A stretch of DNA of 64,000 nucleotides from Actinomadura nitritigenes (GCF_017573545.1 NZ_JAGEOK010000001.1:248001-312000), one strand, 5' to 3'. Numbered from the stretch's first letter, positions 50,230 through 59,313 are shown. Made by a program: numbers and translations. Notes: generated from the sequence alone by a model not told the origin.

Positions 50230-51665
50230 AAAAAGAATGGGCCCGGCCCCGGGCGGTGCTGGCGGCGGCCTGTGTCGCCCAGTTCGTCTTCGCGCTCGAC
50301 ATGGCGGTGATGAACGTCGCGCTCCCGGCGATCAGGACCGCCCTCGGCTTCGCACCGGTCGACCTGTCCTGGGTCGTCCACGTCTACGCGCTCGCCTTCG
50401 GCGGGTTCCTGCTGCTCGGCGGCCGGGCCTGCGACCTGTACGGGCGGCGCCGGATGTTCGTCCTCGGCCTGACCGTGTTCGGACTGTGCTCGCTCGCCGG
50501 CGGAATCGCCCAGGCGCCGTGGCAGCTCGTCGCGGCGCGCGCCGGCCAGGGCCTCGGCGCCGCCGCCGCGGCACCGGCCTCGCTGGCCCTGCTGACCACC
50601 ACGTTCACCGAGGGCCGCGCGCGCGTGCGCGCCCTGGGCGTCTGGAGCGCGATGAACGCGGCGGGCGGCGCCCTCGGCGTCCTCGCGGGCGGCGTGCTCA
50701 CCGAGTACGCGGGCTGGCGCTGGGTGATGCTGGTCAACCTGCCGTTCGTCGCGCTCACCCTCGCGCTCGTCCCGGCCGGCGTGGCCGCCCACGCGCGCAC
50801 GGGCCCGCGCGAGCGGATGGACGTCCCCGGCGCGCTCCTCGCGACCGCCGGTTTCGGGCTGCTCGTCTTCGGCGTGGTGCGCACCGACGCCGTCGGCTGG
50901 ACGGCCCCGGCGACCCTCGCCCGCCTCGCCGCCGCGGCCCTGCTCCTCGCGGCCTTCGCCGCCGTCGAGACCCGGGTCCGCGCGCCGCTCGTCCGGCTCG
51001 GCCTGCTGCGCGGCCGGTGGGTGGCGGGCGCGAACCTGATCGTCTTCCTGGCGGCGGCGGGCCAGTTCGCCGCGTTCTACTTCGTCTCCCTCTACATGCA
51101 GCAGGTGCTGCACATGGGCGCCGCCGAGACCGGCCTGGCCTTCCTGCCCTTCTCGGCGGGCGTCGTCCTCGGCACGCTGCTCGCGACCCGGGTCGCCGGG
51201 AACCGCTCGCCCCGCGCGGCGCTCGTCCCGGGCAGCCTGCTCGCCGCCGCGGGCCTGGCCTGGTTCACCCGGATCAGCCCGGACGGCGGCTTCCTCACCG
51301 ACGTGCTCGGCCCGTCGGTGGTGGGCAGCGTCGGCATCGGGCTCGTGCTCGCCCCGGTCGCCGCCGCCGCGACCACCGGCGTCGCGGCGCGCGAGGCGGG
51401 GATGGCCTCGGGGCTGCTCAACAGCTCCCGCCAACTCGGCGGCTGCGTCGGCCTCGCCGCTCTCGCCACGGCCGCCGCCCACCGCACCGGCGGCGCGACC
51501 TCGCCGTCCGCCCTGAACGGCGGTTACGCGCTGAGCCTCACCGTCTCCGCGGCCCTGTTCGTCCTCGCCGCACTCGTGGCACTGGCCCTCCCCCGCCGGG
51601 AGGGGGCCGCGTCCGCGCCGTCCGCCGCCCCGGCGGAGAACCGACTGGAAGGAACACCGTCATGA
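50223..51665 (+). CDS. MFS transporter, DHA2 family
   Basis: A 480-aa drug exporter with about fourteen membrane helices. Family motifs are FALDMAVMNVALPAIRTALGF in helix 1, LGGRACDLYGRRRMFVLGL in loop 2-3 and VWSAMNAAGGALGVLAGGVLTEYAGWRWVMLVNLP in helix 5 (motif C). It uses the proton gradient to expel antibiotics or metabolites. The ATG at 50223 has no ribosome site but stands 6 nt after a -10. Its stop overlaps the cupin start (ATGA). Controlled by the divergent TetR. Confidence 0.87.
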   Translation: MYKKEWARPRAVLAAACVAQFVFALDMAVMNVALPAIRTALGFAPVDLSWVVHVYALAFGGFLLLGGRACDLYGRRRMFVLGLTVFGLCSLAGGIAQAPWQLVAARAGQGLGAAAAAPASLALLTTTFTEGRARVRALGVWSAMNAAGGALGVLAGGVLTEYAGWRWVMLVNLPFVALTLALVPAGVAAHARTGPRERMDVPGALLATAGFGLLVFGVVRTDAVGWTAPATLARLAAAALLLAAFAAVETRVRAPLVRLGLLRGRWVAGANLIVFLAAAGQFAAFYFVSLYMQQVLHMGAAETGLAFLPFSAGVVLGTLLATRVAGNRSPRAALVPGSLLAAAGLAWFTRISPDGGFLTDVLGPSVVGSVGIGLVLAPVAAAATTGVAAREAGMASGLLNSSRQLGGCVGLAALATAAAHRTGGATSPSALNGGYALSLTVSAALFVLAALVALALPRREGAASAPSAAPAENRLEGTPS

Positions 51666-52042
51666 CGCAGACGATCGACATGTTCGCGCTCGCCCTCGAC
51701 TTCTATCCGGACGGCGCGGTGGGGAGCGCCGAGCACCGGATGACCACCGACGACGGCGGGTGGCAGGTGGCGACGTTCCACGTCGAGACCGACGCGGACG
51801 TCCACGCCGACCACTGGGAGGTGCATCCGGCCGCCGAGGAGGCGGTCTGCTGCCTGGCCGGCGGCGGGGTCCGCATGTACTTCCGCCCCGAGGAGCCCGG
51901 CGGCGAGGAGGAGATGGTCCGGCTCCCCGCGGGCCGCGCCGTGATCGTCCCCCGGGGCCGTTGGCACCGCCTCGAACTGGACGGCCCGAGCGACATCATG
52001 TCCATCACCCTGCGGCGGGGCTCCCGGCAGGAAGGACGCTGA
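51662..52042 (+). CDS. Cupin domain protein
   Basis: A 126-aa single-domain cupin. The conserved pieces are HADHWEVHPAAEEAVCCLAGGGVRMYF and the second motif LPAGRAVIVPRGRWHRLELDGPS with histidine. It is probably metal-binding and cytosolic. Its ATG overlaps the MFS stop by 4 bp, so it is co-translated with the exporter and may modify or bind the exported compound (inference). Confidence 0.78.
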   Translation: MTQTIDMFALALDFYPDGAVGSAEHRMTTDDGGWQVATFHVETDADVHADHWEVHPAAEEAVCCLAGGGVRMYFRPEEPGGEEEMVRLPAGRAVIVPRGRWHRLELDGPSDIMSITLRRGSRQEGR

Positions 52043-52047
52043 CGGCG

Positions 52048-52088
52048 CCCGGCGGGCGCCCGGCCGCGGGGCCGGGCCGCCCGCCGGG
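52048..52088. terminator. Long GC hairpin between cupin and racemase genes
   Basis: An inner 8-bp and an outer 10-bp stem are separated by one bulged base, with loop GCGG at 52066-52069. Located between convergent genes. Confidence 0.65.
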
Positions 52089-52093
52089 GCGCG

Positions 52094-53236
52094 TCAGGCC
52101 TGGGCGACGGCGCCGTCGGCGAGGAGGGCGTCGATGTCGTCGAAGCCGAGGTCCTCCAGGACGGCGCGGGTCTGGCCGCCGGGCAGGACGGGGAGCCCGT
52201 CGGTGTCGGTGGCGGTGCGGGAGAAGCGCGGCGCCGGAGCGGGCTGGCGGTGGCCCGCGCGCTCGGGGAAGACGTCGCGGGCGGTGTTGAAGGGGTGCTC
52301 CTTGGCCTCGTTCATCGACAGGACGGGCGCCACGCACGCGTCGCTGGGCACGAAGACCTCGGTCCACTCGTCGCGGGTCCTCGCCTTGAAGGCGGCGGCG
52401 AAGCGCTCCCGCATCTCGGGCCACCGGGCGCGGTCGTACTGCTCGGGAAGGCCCTCGGTGTCGATGCCGAGGCGGCGGACGAACTCGGCGTAGAACTGGG
52501 GCTCGATCGCGCCGACCGCCATGTGCCCGCCGTCGGCGGTCTCGTACACGTCGTACCAGGGGGCGCCGGTGTCGAGCATGTTGACGCCGCGCTGGTCCTC
52601 CCAGATGCCGCCCGCGAGGAAGCCGTGGATGAAGGTGGACAGGTGGGCGGCGCCGTCCACGATGGCGGTGTCGACGACCTGCCCGCGCCCGCTGGTCTTG
52701 GCCTCCAGCAGGGCGGCGAGGACGCCGACGACGAGGTACATGCTGCCGCCGGCGAAGTCCCCGAGCAGGTTCAGCGGGACCTGCGGCGGGCCACCGGCGC
52801 GGCCGATGGCGTGCAGCGCGCCGGTGATGGCGATGTAGCCGATGTCGTGGCCGGCGGTCTGCGCAAGCGGGCCCTCCTGGCCCCAGCCGGTCATCCGGCC
52901 GTAGACGAGCCGGGGGTTGCGGGCGAGGCAGTCGTCCGGGCCGAGGCCGAGGCGCTCGGTGACGCCCGGCCGGAAGCCCTCGATCAGGACGTCGGACCGC
53001 TCGACGAGGCGGAGCACGACCTCCTTGCCCTTCTCGCTCTTGAGGTCGATGGCGATCGAGCGCTTGCCGCGGTTGCTGAAGTCGGTGCCGCCGGTGGCGG
53101 CGTCCCGCACCGCGGACGCGCGGTCGACCCGGATGACGTCGGCGCCGAGGTCGGCGAGCAGCATCGCGGCGAACGGCCCCGGCCCGATCCCGGCCAGCTC
53201 GACCACGCGCACTCCGGAGAGCGGCCCCTTGCCCAT
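52094..53236 (-). CDS. mcr: Alpha-methylacyl-CoA racemase (CaiB/BaiF CoA-transferase family III)
   Basis: A 380-aa enzyme that interconverts 2R- and 2S-methylacyl-CoA, needed before beta-oxidation of branched chains and steroid side chains. The catalytic residues keep the exact spacing of M. tuberculosis MCR: H130 (TAGHDIGY), D160 (LLGDFAGG) and E245 (AIEPQFY), equal to H126/D156/E241 there. Other marks are GIGPGPFAAMLLADLGADVIRVDR and DVLIEGFRPGVTERLG. The ATG at 53236 has AAAGGGG upstream. It fits functionally with the FadE and FadD genes of the window, but they are not in an operon. Confidence 0.9.
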   Translation of the reverse strand: MGKGPLSGVRVVELAGIGPGPFAAMLLADLGADVIRVDRASAVRDAATGGTDFSNRGKRSIAIDLKSEKGKEVVLRLVERSDVLIEGFRPGVTERLGLGPDDCLARNPRLVYGRMTGWGQEGPLAQTAGHDIGYIAITGALHAIGRAGGPPQVPLNLLGDFAGGSMYLVVGVLAALLEAKTSGRGQVVDTAIVDGAAHLSTFIHGFLAGGIWEDQRGVNMLDTGAPWYDVYETADGGHMAVGAIEPQFYAEFVRRLGIDTEGLPEQYDRARWPEMRERFAAAFKARTRDEWTEVFVPSDACVAPVLSMNEAKEHPFNTARDVFPERAGHRQPAPAPRFSRTATDTDGLPVLPGGQTRAVLEDLGFDDIDALLADGAVAQA

Positions 53237-53370
53237 CTGCAGCCCCTTTCGGTCCCACCTGATCTCCGCCGGGAGCCGGCCCCGGGGCGGTCTCCCCGCG
53301 ACCGGCGCTGAATCCCGTTCGGTCACCCTAGTGTGCCCGACCGCGGTAAGTGGGTTCTGACCGGCCCCGT

Positions 53371-54948
53371 TCAGCGGGACGCGGCGGTGACCGCGACCGG
53401 GACGTTCGGGCCGCGCTCCGGCCGGGCGACCAGCAGCCGGTGAGCGGTCGTGGCGGGGCCGAGCGGCCCCCGCGCCCGCGGGACGAGCCCGGACGCGGCG
53501 GCGGCGAGGTAGTACCAGCGGCCCGACGGCGACTGCCACCAGGTGCCCGACACCGGGCGCCGGGCGTCGCAGGGGCCGGTGTCGTGCGGCCGGTCGGCGA
53601 CGAGCGTGGACGCGCCGGCCCGCCCGCCGCCGGCATAGGTCGTCCGGGTGCAGAACCAGCCGGCGGGCGCGCCGCCGTGCGGGAGCGTCCCCGACCAGAA
53701 CTCCCAGGCCATGGCGTCGGTGACGGGGCGGCTCCGCGGCGGTTCGAGGCAGCCGAGGCGGTTCCAGGTCCGCACCGCGCCGGGGCCGAGGCGGGCGGGC
53801 GCGTCGGGCGGCCCGCCGGGCGCGTGGTCGGGCGAGTGGTAGGTGAGGACGGTGGCGCGCGGGCCGCCGAGGTAGCCGAGCGTGCGGTCGCCGAGGTGGA
53901 AGAGCGGGCCGCGCCCGCAGGGGGTGGCGGCGGGCGCGGGCGCGACGACGCCGTCGCGGACGGGCAGGGCGGCGCCCGCGAGGGTGCGGGGCGCCGGTTC
54001 CCAGGGGGCGAGGAGGTAGCGTCCGCCGCCGAGGGCGATCGGGGCGGACGGGTCGGTGCCGGCGGTGACGACGTCCAGGCCGGGCGGGATATAGCGGGCG
54101 ACGCGGTCGCCGCGCCGCATCAGCGCGAGCGGCGCGCCGCCCGCGTGCCCCGCGTAGAGGAGCTGGGCGGTGCCGCCGCCGGGGCTCCGGTCGCCCTTGG
54201 CCGCCGCCCATGCGGCGGCGGCGCGGTCGAGGAACGCGCGGTCGCCGGTGAGGTCGCCGCGGGCGGGCCAGGCGTCCAGGGTGCGGGCGCCGCGCGTCCA
54301 GGCGGACGGCGGGGCCGAGGCGAGCCGCAGGCCCGGGGCGGCGGCGTCCGGCCGTCCCGAACCGGTGTGGATCAGCACGCCGAGCAGCGCGGTGGTGAGC
54401 GCGGCGGCGGTCGCCAGCGGCAGCACCGAGCGGGTCCGGACGGGGCGCAGGTGCGCCGGGTCGAACCGCTCGGCGCGGCGCGGGACGGGGATCGAGACGG
54501 CGCAGGCGGCGTCGATGACGGGCCAGGGGTCGCGCACCCGCAGCTCCCGGAGCTGGTCGCGGACGGCGTACTTCGGCAGGCCCTCGATGCGCAGCAGCAC
54601 GTAGGCGACCCGGACGTAGGGGTCGAGCTCGGCGAGCGCGGCGGTCAGCGCCGGGTCGGGCAGCCGCGCGGGCAGCGCGCGCAGCCAGGGGCCGAGGCCG
54701 ATGTGCAGGCGGCGGGCGGGGCGCAGCGCGCGGCGCAGCACGCGGGTGCGGCGGCGGGCGAGGCCGGGGGCGGTGCGGTCGCGCGGACCGCGGGCGGTGG
54801 CGTCCACGATCCGGCGGGCGACCGCCAGCCGGTAGACGCGCTTTCCGCGGCCCGGAAGAACGAAATACGCCATCCGAACGAGATTTCCGTAATGCGATTT
54901 CCTGGGCGGCGATTCCTGCGCCGGCTGCGCGATGACGTCCTCCGTCAC
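53371..54948 (-). CDS. Hypothetical protein with one membrane segment
   Basis: A 525-aa protein I do not recognise. Residues 1-175 are arginine-rich and helical, likely cytosolic (RVAYVLLRIEGLPKYAVRDQLRELRV). One membrane helix is at about 183-203 (VLPLATAAALTTALLGVLIHTG), and the remaining 320 residues would be outside, with six cysteines and many glycines and tryptophans (GTWWQSPSGRWYYLAAAA). The layout recalls sigma-factor-related or anti-sigma-like exported-sensor proteins, without motif proof. GTG at 54948 with GGGAGGGG upstream. A kinase remnant lies just beyond its start. Confidence 0.65.
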   Translation of the reverse strand: MTEDVIAQPAQESPPRKSHYGNLVRMAYFVLPGRGKRVYRLAVARRIVDATARGPRDRTAPGLARRRTRVLRRALRPARRLHIGLGPWLRALPARLPDPALTAALAELDPYVRVAYVLLRIEGLPKYAVRDQLRELRVRDPWPVIDAACAVSIPVPRRAERFDPAHLRPVRTRSVLPLATAAALTTALLGVLIHTGSGRPDAAAPGLRLASAPPSAWTRGARTLDAWPARGDLTGDRAFLDRAAAAWAAAKGDRSPGGGTAQLLYAGHAGGAPLALMRRGDRVARYIPPGLDVVTAGTDPSAPIALGGGRYLLAPWEPAPRTLAGAALPVRDGVVAPAPAATPCGRGPLFHLGDRTLGYLGGPRATVLTYHSPDHAPGGPPDAPARLGPGAVRTWNRLGCLEPPRSRPVTDAMAWEFWSGTLPHGGAPAGWFCTRTTYAGGGRAGASTLVADRPHDTGPCDARRPVSGTWWQSPSGRWYYLAAAASGLVPRARGPLGPATTAHRLLVARPERGPNVPVAVTAASR

Positions 54949-55130
54949 GGCGGGCCCCTCCCCCTTCCGTCCCCGGGCGCGGCGTTCCTCGCACCGCGGA
55001 GACCGAGGTTATGCGGCACCGGCGCGCACTGGAGCGGAATTGGGGCAACGATGAGCAAGGCCAAAAGAAATGTCATCCTATTTCCGCACGGATAAGGCGC
55101 AGAGCCCCAGACGCCGCCCCGCCGATCACC

Positions 55131-55325
55131 GGGCGGCTGTCGGGGCACCCGACCATCGTGACGGTGCTGGACACGGGGATGACCCGGTCCGGACGCCCCT
55201 ACATCGCGATGGAGTACTTCGAGCACGGCGCGCTCACCGACCGGCTCGCCCGGGAGGGGCCGCTGCCGGTCGCCGAGGCGCTGCGCATCGGGGTGAAGAT
55301 GGCCGGCGCGCTCGCCCTGTCGCGC
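55131..55325 (+). pseudogene. Fragment of a Ser/Thr protein kinase
   Basis: About 65 codons read LSGHPTIVTVLDTGMTRSG, RPYIAMEYFEHGALTDRLA, then REGPLPVAEALRIGVKMAGALALS. This is the alphaC-beta4-beta5-alphaD-alphaE segment of a PknB/PknK-type kinase. The glycine loop and VAIK lysine are missing upstream, and HRDIKPxN and DFG downstream. After LALS the frame goes into unrelated sequence. It is therefore a decayed internal fragment. The rest of 54949-55503 shows no further gene; a 14-codon reading frame at 55051 is not convincing. Confidence 0.75.
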
Positions 55326-55503
55326 GGCGGCGGCCACGACGAGCCGCCCGACACGAACGGGACGGCGAGCACGCCCGCCGCGTCGGGTCAGCAGGGCGGC
55401 GGGAACGCTCCGCCGACCGCCGCGCTGCGGCTGCCGAAGGGCAGGGCCGCGGACGTGGCGTGGTCGGCGCCCCGCGTGCGTGCACGACAAGGCGCGTCCC
55501 GCG

Positions 55504-56436
55504 TCATGGCCGCAGGGCGTCCGCGTACGCCGGGACGGTGATGTTGCGGCCGGACACGACCACGACCGGCCGTCCGGTGATCTCGACCTTGCCGGCCAGC
55601 ACCGCCGCGACGCCCGCCGCGCCCGCGCCCTCGGCGACCAGGCCGTGCTCGGCGAACAGCCAGCGCAGCGCGGTGCGGATCTCCGCGTCGGTGACGGCGG
55701 TCAGCGTCGCGTCCGCCCCGATCACCTCCGGCGTCACGCAGCCGGCCTCCAGGTTCCCCGGCAGCCCGTCGGCGAACGTCTCGCCGACCTCCACCTCGAC
55801 GACCCGCCCGGCGGCGACCGACGCCGACACGCCACGCGACACCGCCGACTCCACCCCGACGATCCGCACGCCGCCGCGCTCGCGCGCCCACATGCTGAGC
55901 CCGGCGAGCAGCCCGCCGCCGCCGACCGGCGCGATCACCGTGAGCGGGCCGTCCGCCTGCGCGTCCAGCTCCCGGCCGATGGTGCCCTGCCCCGCGATGA
56001 CCGCCGGGTCGTTGTAGGGCGAGACGTAGTGGCCGGGCAGCGTCATCGCGTGCGCCTCGGCCTCGTCGTAGGTGTCGCCGTGCAGGACGAGCCGGACCGG
56101 GAACGCGCCGATCCGATCCACCTTCACCTCGGACGCCCGCCTCGACACGACCACCGTCACGTCCGCGCCCGACCTCGCCGCCGCGTACCCCATCCCGAGG
56201 CCGTGGTTGCCGGCGCTCGCGGTGACGGCCGGCGCGCCGTCCGGCAGCGCCGCCACGGCGGCGAGCGCGCCGCGCACCTTGAACGAGCCGGTCGGCTGGA
56301 AGGTCTCCAGTTTCAGCAGCGCGTCCGGTGCCAGGCCGGACGGGACGGCGGGCGTCGGCGCGAGCACCCCGGACACCGCCTCCCAGGCCAGCTCCAGGTC
56401 CAGGGAGCCCGGCACGCGGACCTGCCGGGCCGTCAC
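55504..56436 (-). CDS. Threonine/serine dehydratase-like PLP enzyme
   Basis: A 310-aa fold-type-II PLP enzyme. The PLP lysine is in QPTGSFKVRGA, the asparagine loop is SAGNHGLG and the tetraglycine phosphate loop is PVGGGGLLAGL. This matches catabolic threonine dehydratases/serine racemases without a regulatory ACT domain. It deaminates threonine or serine, or racemises serine. The GTG at 56436 overlaps the stop of the small membrane gene (GTGA), so translation is coupled. An upstream extension would replace the neighbour's frame. Confidence 0.86.
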   Translation of the reverse strand: MTARQVRVPGSLDLELAWEAVSGVLAPTPAVPSGLAPDALLKLETFQPTGSFKVRGALAAVAALPDGAPAVTASAGNHGLGMGYAAARSGADVTVVVSRRASEVKVDRIGAFPVRLVLHGDTYDEAEAHAMTLPGHYVSPYNDPAVIAGQGTIGRELDAQADGPLTVIAPVGGGGLLAGLSMWARERGGVRIVGVESAVSRGVSASVAAGRVVEVEVGETFADGLPGNLEAGCVTPEVIGADATLTAVTDAEIRTALRWLFAEHGLVAEGAGAAGVAAVLAGKVEITGRPVVVVSGRNITVPAYADALRP

Positions 56437-56627
56437 GAGCCGTCCCCCGGCGCTCCGTGCCCCTCCGTCCGGTCCAGCCGCTCGTGCAGCCGGCTCCGGA
56501 TCTCCTCCGGCGTGTACGCGCGGCGCCGCCGCTCGGAGCGCACGATCACCGCACCGGTCGCCGCCACGCCGAGGAACCCCGCGACGCCCAGCGCCTTCCA
56601 CAGGCCGGCCCTTCTCCACCACCGCAT
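56433..56627 (-). CDS. Small membrane protein (64 aa)
   Basis: A 64-aa protein, MRWWRRAGLWKALGVAGFLG at the start, one membrane helix at about 10-30, then RSERRRRAYTPEEIRSRLHERL. The tail helix resembles that of small actinobacterial membrane proteins of unknown role. Its stop overlaps the dehydratase GTG by GTGA. The ATG at 56627 lacks a ribosome site and stands 6 nt after TACCGT on its strand, only 18 bp from the divergent ATG. Confidence 0.65.
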   Translation of the reverse strand: MRWWRRAGLWKALGVAGFLGVAATGAVIVRSERRRRAYTPEEIRSRLHERLDRTEGHGAPGDGS

Positions 56628-56645
56628 ACGGCTACGGTATCGATC
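56628..56645. promoter_or_regulatory. 18-bp divergent start-to-start gap with overlapping -10 elements
   Basis: The plus strand holds TACGGT at 56633-56638, 7 nt before the ATG at 56646. The minus strand holds TACCGT at 56639-56634, 6 nt before the ATG at 56627. The two -10s overlap on TACGGTA. No room exists for ribosome sites, so both transcripts should be leaderless. No good -35 is seen for either. Confidence 0.5.
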
Positions 56646-57287
56646 ATGCCGGGCACGAGCATCTCCCTCGACGAGGCCGCCGACCTGACCCGCACCGGCG
56701 ACGTGTGGGTGTTCCGCGGCCGGACGGTCGCCGACCGCGCCATCCAGATGACGACGAACAGCCCGGTGAACCACGTCGGCATGTCGCTGGTCATCGACGA
56801 CCTGCCGCCGCTGATGTGGCACGCCGAGCTCGGCCGCTCGCTGCCGGACCTGTGGTCGGGCGGCCACCAGCGCGGCGCGCAGCTGCACGACCTGCGCGAC
56901 GCGGTGCTGACCTGGGGCGACCGTTACGGGCAGCGCGCCTGGCTGCGGCAGCTCGACCCTCCGGTGTCGGGGGCGATGGAGGACGCGGCGCTGCGCGCGG
57001 TGGCCCGGCTGGACGGCACGCCGTTCCCGTCCACGTCGCGGCTGGCGTCGCGGTGGCTGCGCGGCCGGGTCCCGATCCGCCGCCCGGCCGAGCGCGACAC
57101 GAACCTGGAGACGGCGTTCTGCGCGGAGATCGTCGCGGTGACGTACCAGGCGATGGGGCTGCTGCCGAAGGGCCGCCGCCCGAACTGGTTCGACCCGGGC
57201 CGGTTCTGGAGCGGCGACGACCTGGACCTGGAGTCGGGCGCGGTCCTCGGCGGCGAGATCGCCGTCAGCCTGCCCGCGCGTCCCTAG
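56646..57287 (+). CDS. Permuted papain-like (NlpC/P60-type, YiiX-like) protein
   Basis: A 213-aa protein with histidine before cysteine: H43 in NSPVNHVGMSLVID and C159 in ETAFCAEIVAVTYQAMGLLP, the order of circularly permuted NlpC/P60 proteins (YiiX/YaeF, LRAT-like). Such proteins cleave or transfer amide/thioester bonds in cell-wall or lipid substrates. No signal peptide is seen, so it may act inside the cell. ATG without ribosome site. The 225 bp after it (57288-57512) contain nothing I can support. Confidence 0.8.
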   Translation: MPGTSISLDEAADLTRTGDVWVFRGRTVADRAIQMTTNSPVNHVGMSLVIDDLPPLMWHAELGRSLPDLWSGGHQRGAQLHDLRDAVLTWGDRYGQRAWLRQLDPPVSGAMEDAALRAVARLDGTPFPSTSRLASRWLRGRVPIRRPAERDTNLETAFCAEIVAVTYQAMGLLPKGRRPNWFDPGRFWSGDDLDLESGAVLGGEIAVSLPARP

Positions 57288-57512
57288 CGCGGCGGTCGCG
57301 CAGCGACCGGGGGGCAGGCGGCGGCGGAGGCGCCCGGCCCTCGCGGTGACGAGGCGTCCGAGCCGGTCGATGTGGTGCCAGGCCCGGTCGGCGTCGCCCG
57401 GGTCCGCGTCTCCGCGTCCACCCCGCCGCTCTCGGTCGTCAACTGCACCCCCGGACGGTCGGCGCGGGGAACGACCCTGTTCACGCGACGGTGGGCGTGA
57501 TGTGGATCATCG

Positions 57513-59090
57513 TCAGCCGAGCGGCAGGTCCAGGCTCGACGGCGACCGGACGGTGACCGTGGACCCCGGCACGTCGGCGTCGCCGTAGAGCGGGTCCTTG
57601 GTGTCGACGACGAGCATGAGCCGGTGCCCGGCCGGCACGTCGTAGGCGGCGGCCTGGAGCCGGATCGGGACCTCGACGGTCTTGCCTGGTGCGGCCTTGA
57701 GCAGGGTGTAGGCGTTCTGGCCGATGAGACGGCCGGTCCCGGCGGCGTCCACGTCGTACAGGTAGGAGACCAGCGTCGCGGACTTCGCGGACGGCGTCAC
57801 CGACAGGGTCAGGTCAGGGATCCCGCGCACGCGCCGGGTCGCGGTGAGGACGGGCGTGGTCCAGACCCCGGCGGCCCACCGGGAGATCTGCGCGGTGGCG
57901 ACCTGGTTGGGGATGCCGAACGTCTGGAGCCCGTTGCTGATGATCGGCAAGCCGGCGGTGGCACCGCTGTCCGCGCCCGCCGGAAGCGGCTTGGCCCAGC
58001 CGGCCGGGGCCGCGGCGCCAAGCGAGCCGGCGGCGCCGAGGTCAAGGTGCTCGGTCCGCTTCGTCATGGACGCGACGGTCCGGTACCTCTCGACCGTGCG
58101 GGTCCAGGCGGTCTCGGAGGAGATCGCGGGCTCGCGGTCGATGCCGTTGCGCGCGCCGGTGAGGTAGCGGTCGAACCAGCGCTGCGCGTCGTCCCAGGTC
58201 CGCGAGGGGACGCCGAGGAGGCCGGTCGCGTTCGCGGTGGCGTGGTCGCCGATCGACAGGTCGAGGCGCTTCGGGCCGGTGAGCCCGGTGAAGTGGGCGA
58301 GGAGCTGGTTGGGCGGGAAGAGCGTCTCGCCGTAGCCGTTGCTCAAGAAGACCGGCACCTTGCGCGCGTTGAGCCGGGCCCGGTAGGTGCCGGGCGAGCG
58401 GACGGCGCCCCACGCGAGCAGGTCGGGGATGTTCCGGTTCGCACCGAAGTCGTCCATGATCTGCGCGGTGCGGGGGCTGAACCGGCCGGTGAGCCGCCCG
58501 GCCACGTTCAGCAGGGCGTACACCCCCATGTGCCGGGTCTCGTTGGCGTAGAGGGACTGGATCATGTCGCCCCAGGTGTCCATCGCGACGACGGCCGCGA
58601 CCCTGGTGTCGCGGGCGGCGACCATCTGGCTGATGCCCGAGCCGTAGGACAGGCCCGCCATCCCGATCCTGGCGCGGTCCACGTCGGTGTGGGCGATGAG
58701 CCAGTCGATGGCCTTGGAGCCGTCCGCCCAGTCGTCCGGCCCTGCCACGTCGATGCCTCCGCCGGAGTCGTAGAAGCCCCGCGCGGTGTAGCTGAGGACG
58801 ATGTAGCCCTTGTCGGCGAGCTTCGCGGCCTGCGCGATGTACTCGTGGTCCTCCAGCGACCAGCTGGAGATGAACACCACGGCCGGGTGCGGTCCCGGCG
58901 TGCGCGGGACGAAGACGTTGCCGTCGAGCTTCACCCCGCCGGTGCTCGGGACGGCGATCTCCCGGTAGTCGTACGGGACCGCCGCCCGCCGCACCGTTCC
59001 GGCGCTCGCAGTCGCGGTGGGCGCCGCCACCGCGAGCACGCCCCCGAGGACGCCGCTGAGCCCGAGCGCCGCGGCCTTCCGTCCGATCAC
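57513..59090 (-). CDS. Secreted CocE/NonD-type (X-Pro dipeptidyl-peptidase S15 family) hydrolase
   Basis: A 525-aa exported serine hydrolase. The signal peptide (1-30) ends in ASA. The alpha/beta core has YTARGFYDSGGGIDV and the nucleophile elbow GLSYGSG with S148; the histidine is probably in LSIGDHATANA. The C-terminal jelly-roll domain (about 370-525; LTLSVTPSAKSATLVSYLYDVDAAG to RLMLVVDTKDPLY) is typical of the CocE/PepX group. It cleaves esters, beta-lactam side chains or X-Pro dipeptides outside the cell. GTG start with GAGGAGCG. A CAGTA-N6-TACTG repeat lies just upstream. Confidence 0.86.
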   Translation of the reverse strand: MIGRKAAALGLSGVLGGVLAVAAPTATASAGTVRRAAVPYDYREIAVPSTGGVKLDGNVFVPRTPGPHPAVVFISSWSLEDHEYIAQAAKLADKGYIVLSYTARGFYDSGGGIDVAGPDDWADGSKAIDWLIAHTDVDRARIGMAGLSYGSGISQMVAARDTRVAAVVAMDTWGDMIQSLYANETRHMGVYALLNVAGRLTGRFSPRTAQIMDDFGANRNIPDLLAWGAVRSPGTYRARLNARKVPVFLSNGYGETLFPPNQLLAHFTGLTGPKRLDLSIGDHATANATGLLGVPSRTWDDAQRWFDRYLTGARNGIDREPAISSETAWTRTVERYRTVASMTKRTEHLDLGAAGSLGAAAPAGWAKPLPAGADSGATAGLPIISNGLQTFGIPNQVATAQISRWAAGVWTTPVLTATRRVRGIPDLTLSVTPSAKSATLVSYLYDVDAAGTGRLIGQNAYTLLKAAPGKTVEVPIRLQAAAYDVPAGHRLMLVVDTKDPLYGDADVPGSTVTVRSPSSLDLPLG

Positions 59091-59106
59091 TGACCGCTCC
59101 TCGCCC

Positions 59107-59122
59107 CAGTAAGTGGATACTG
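59107..59122. promoter_or_regulatory. Inverted repeat CAGTA-N6-TACTG upstream of the CocE-like gene
   Basis: Sits 17-32 bp before the start codon in an AT-richer patch, a position suited to an operator. No cognate regulator is adjacent. Confidence 0.3.
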
Positions 59123-59313
59123 ACCAAGAGAACGGCGTTCAGCATGGCAGAGCCGACCGGGGTTGTCACGGGCGATCCACCCCTCATTGGGACGAGTCGT
59201 CCAATGTCGGTAGCGGCGGTCATCACCTGATCCCGAGCGTCGCGAACCGAACGCGAACGTTATCCCCGACGTCCTAATGTTGGGCATCCCCGACCGACGA
59301 CCCCGAGGTGGAC

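Noticed and set aside
55051-55095. A 14-codon frame starting ATGAGCAAGGCC
   Set aside because: Too short, no ribosome site and no context; possibly the remains of an older gene.
57288-57512. Minus-strand frames between the papain-like and CocE-like genes
   Set aside because: No ribosome site, no family similarity and one frame overlaps the papain-like gene's end.
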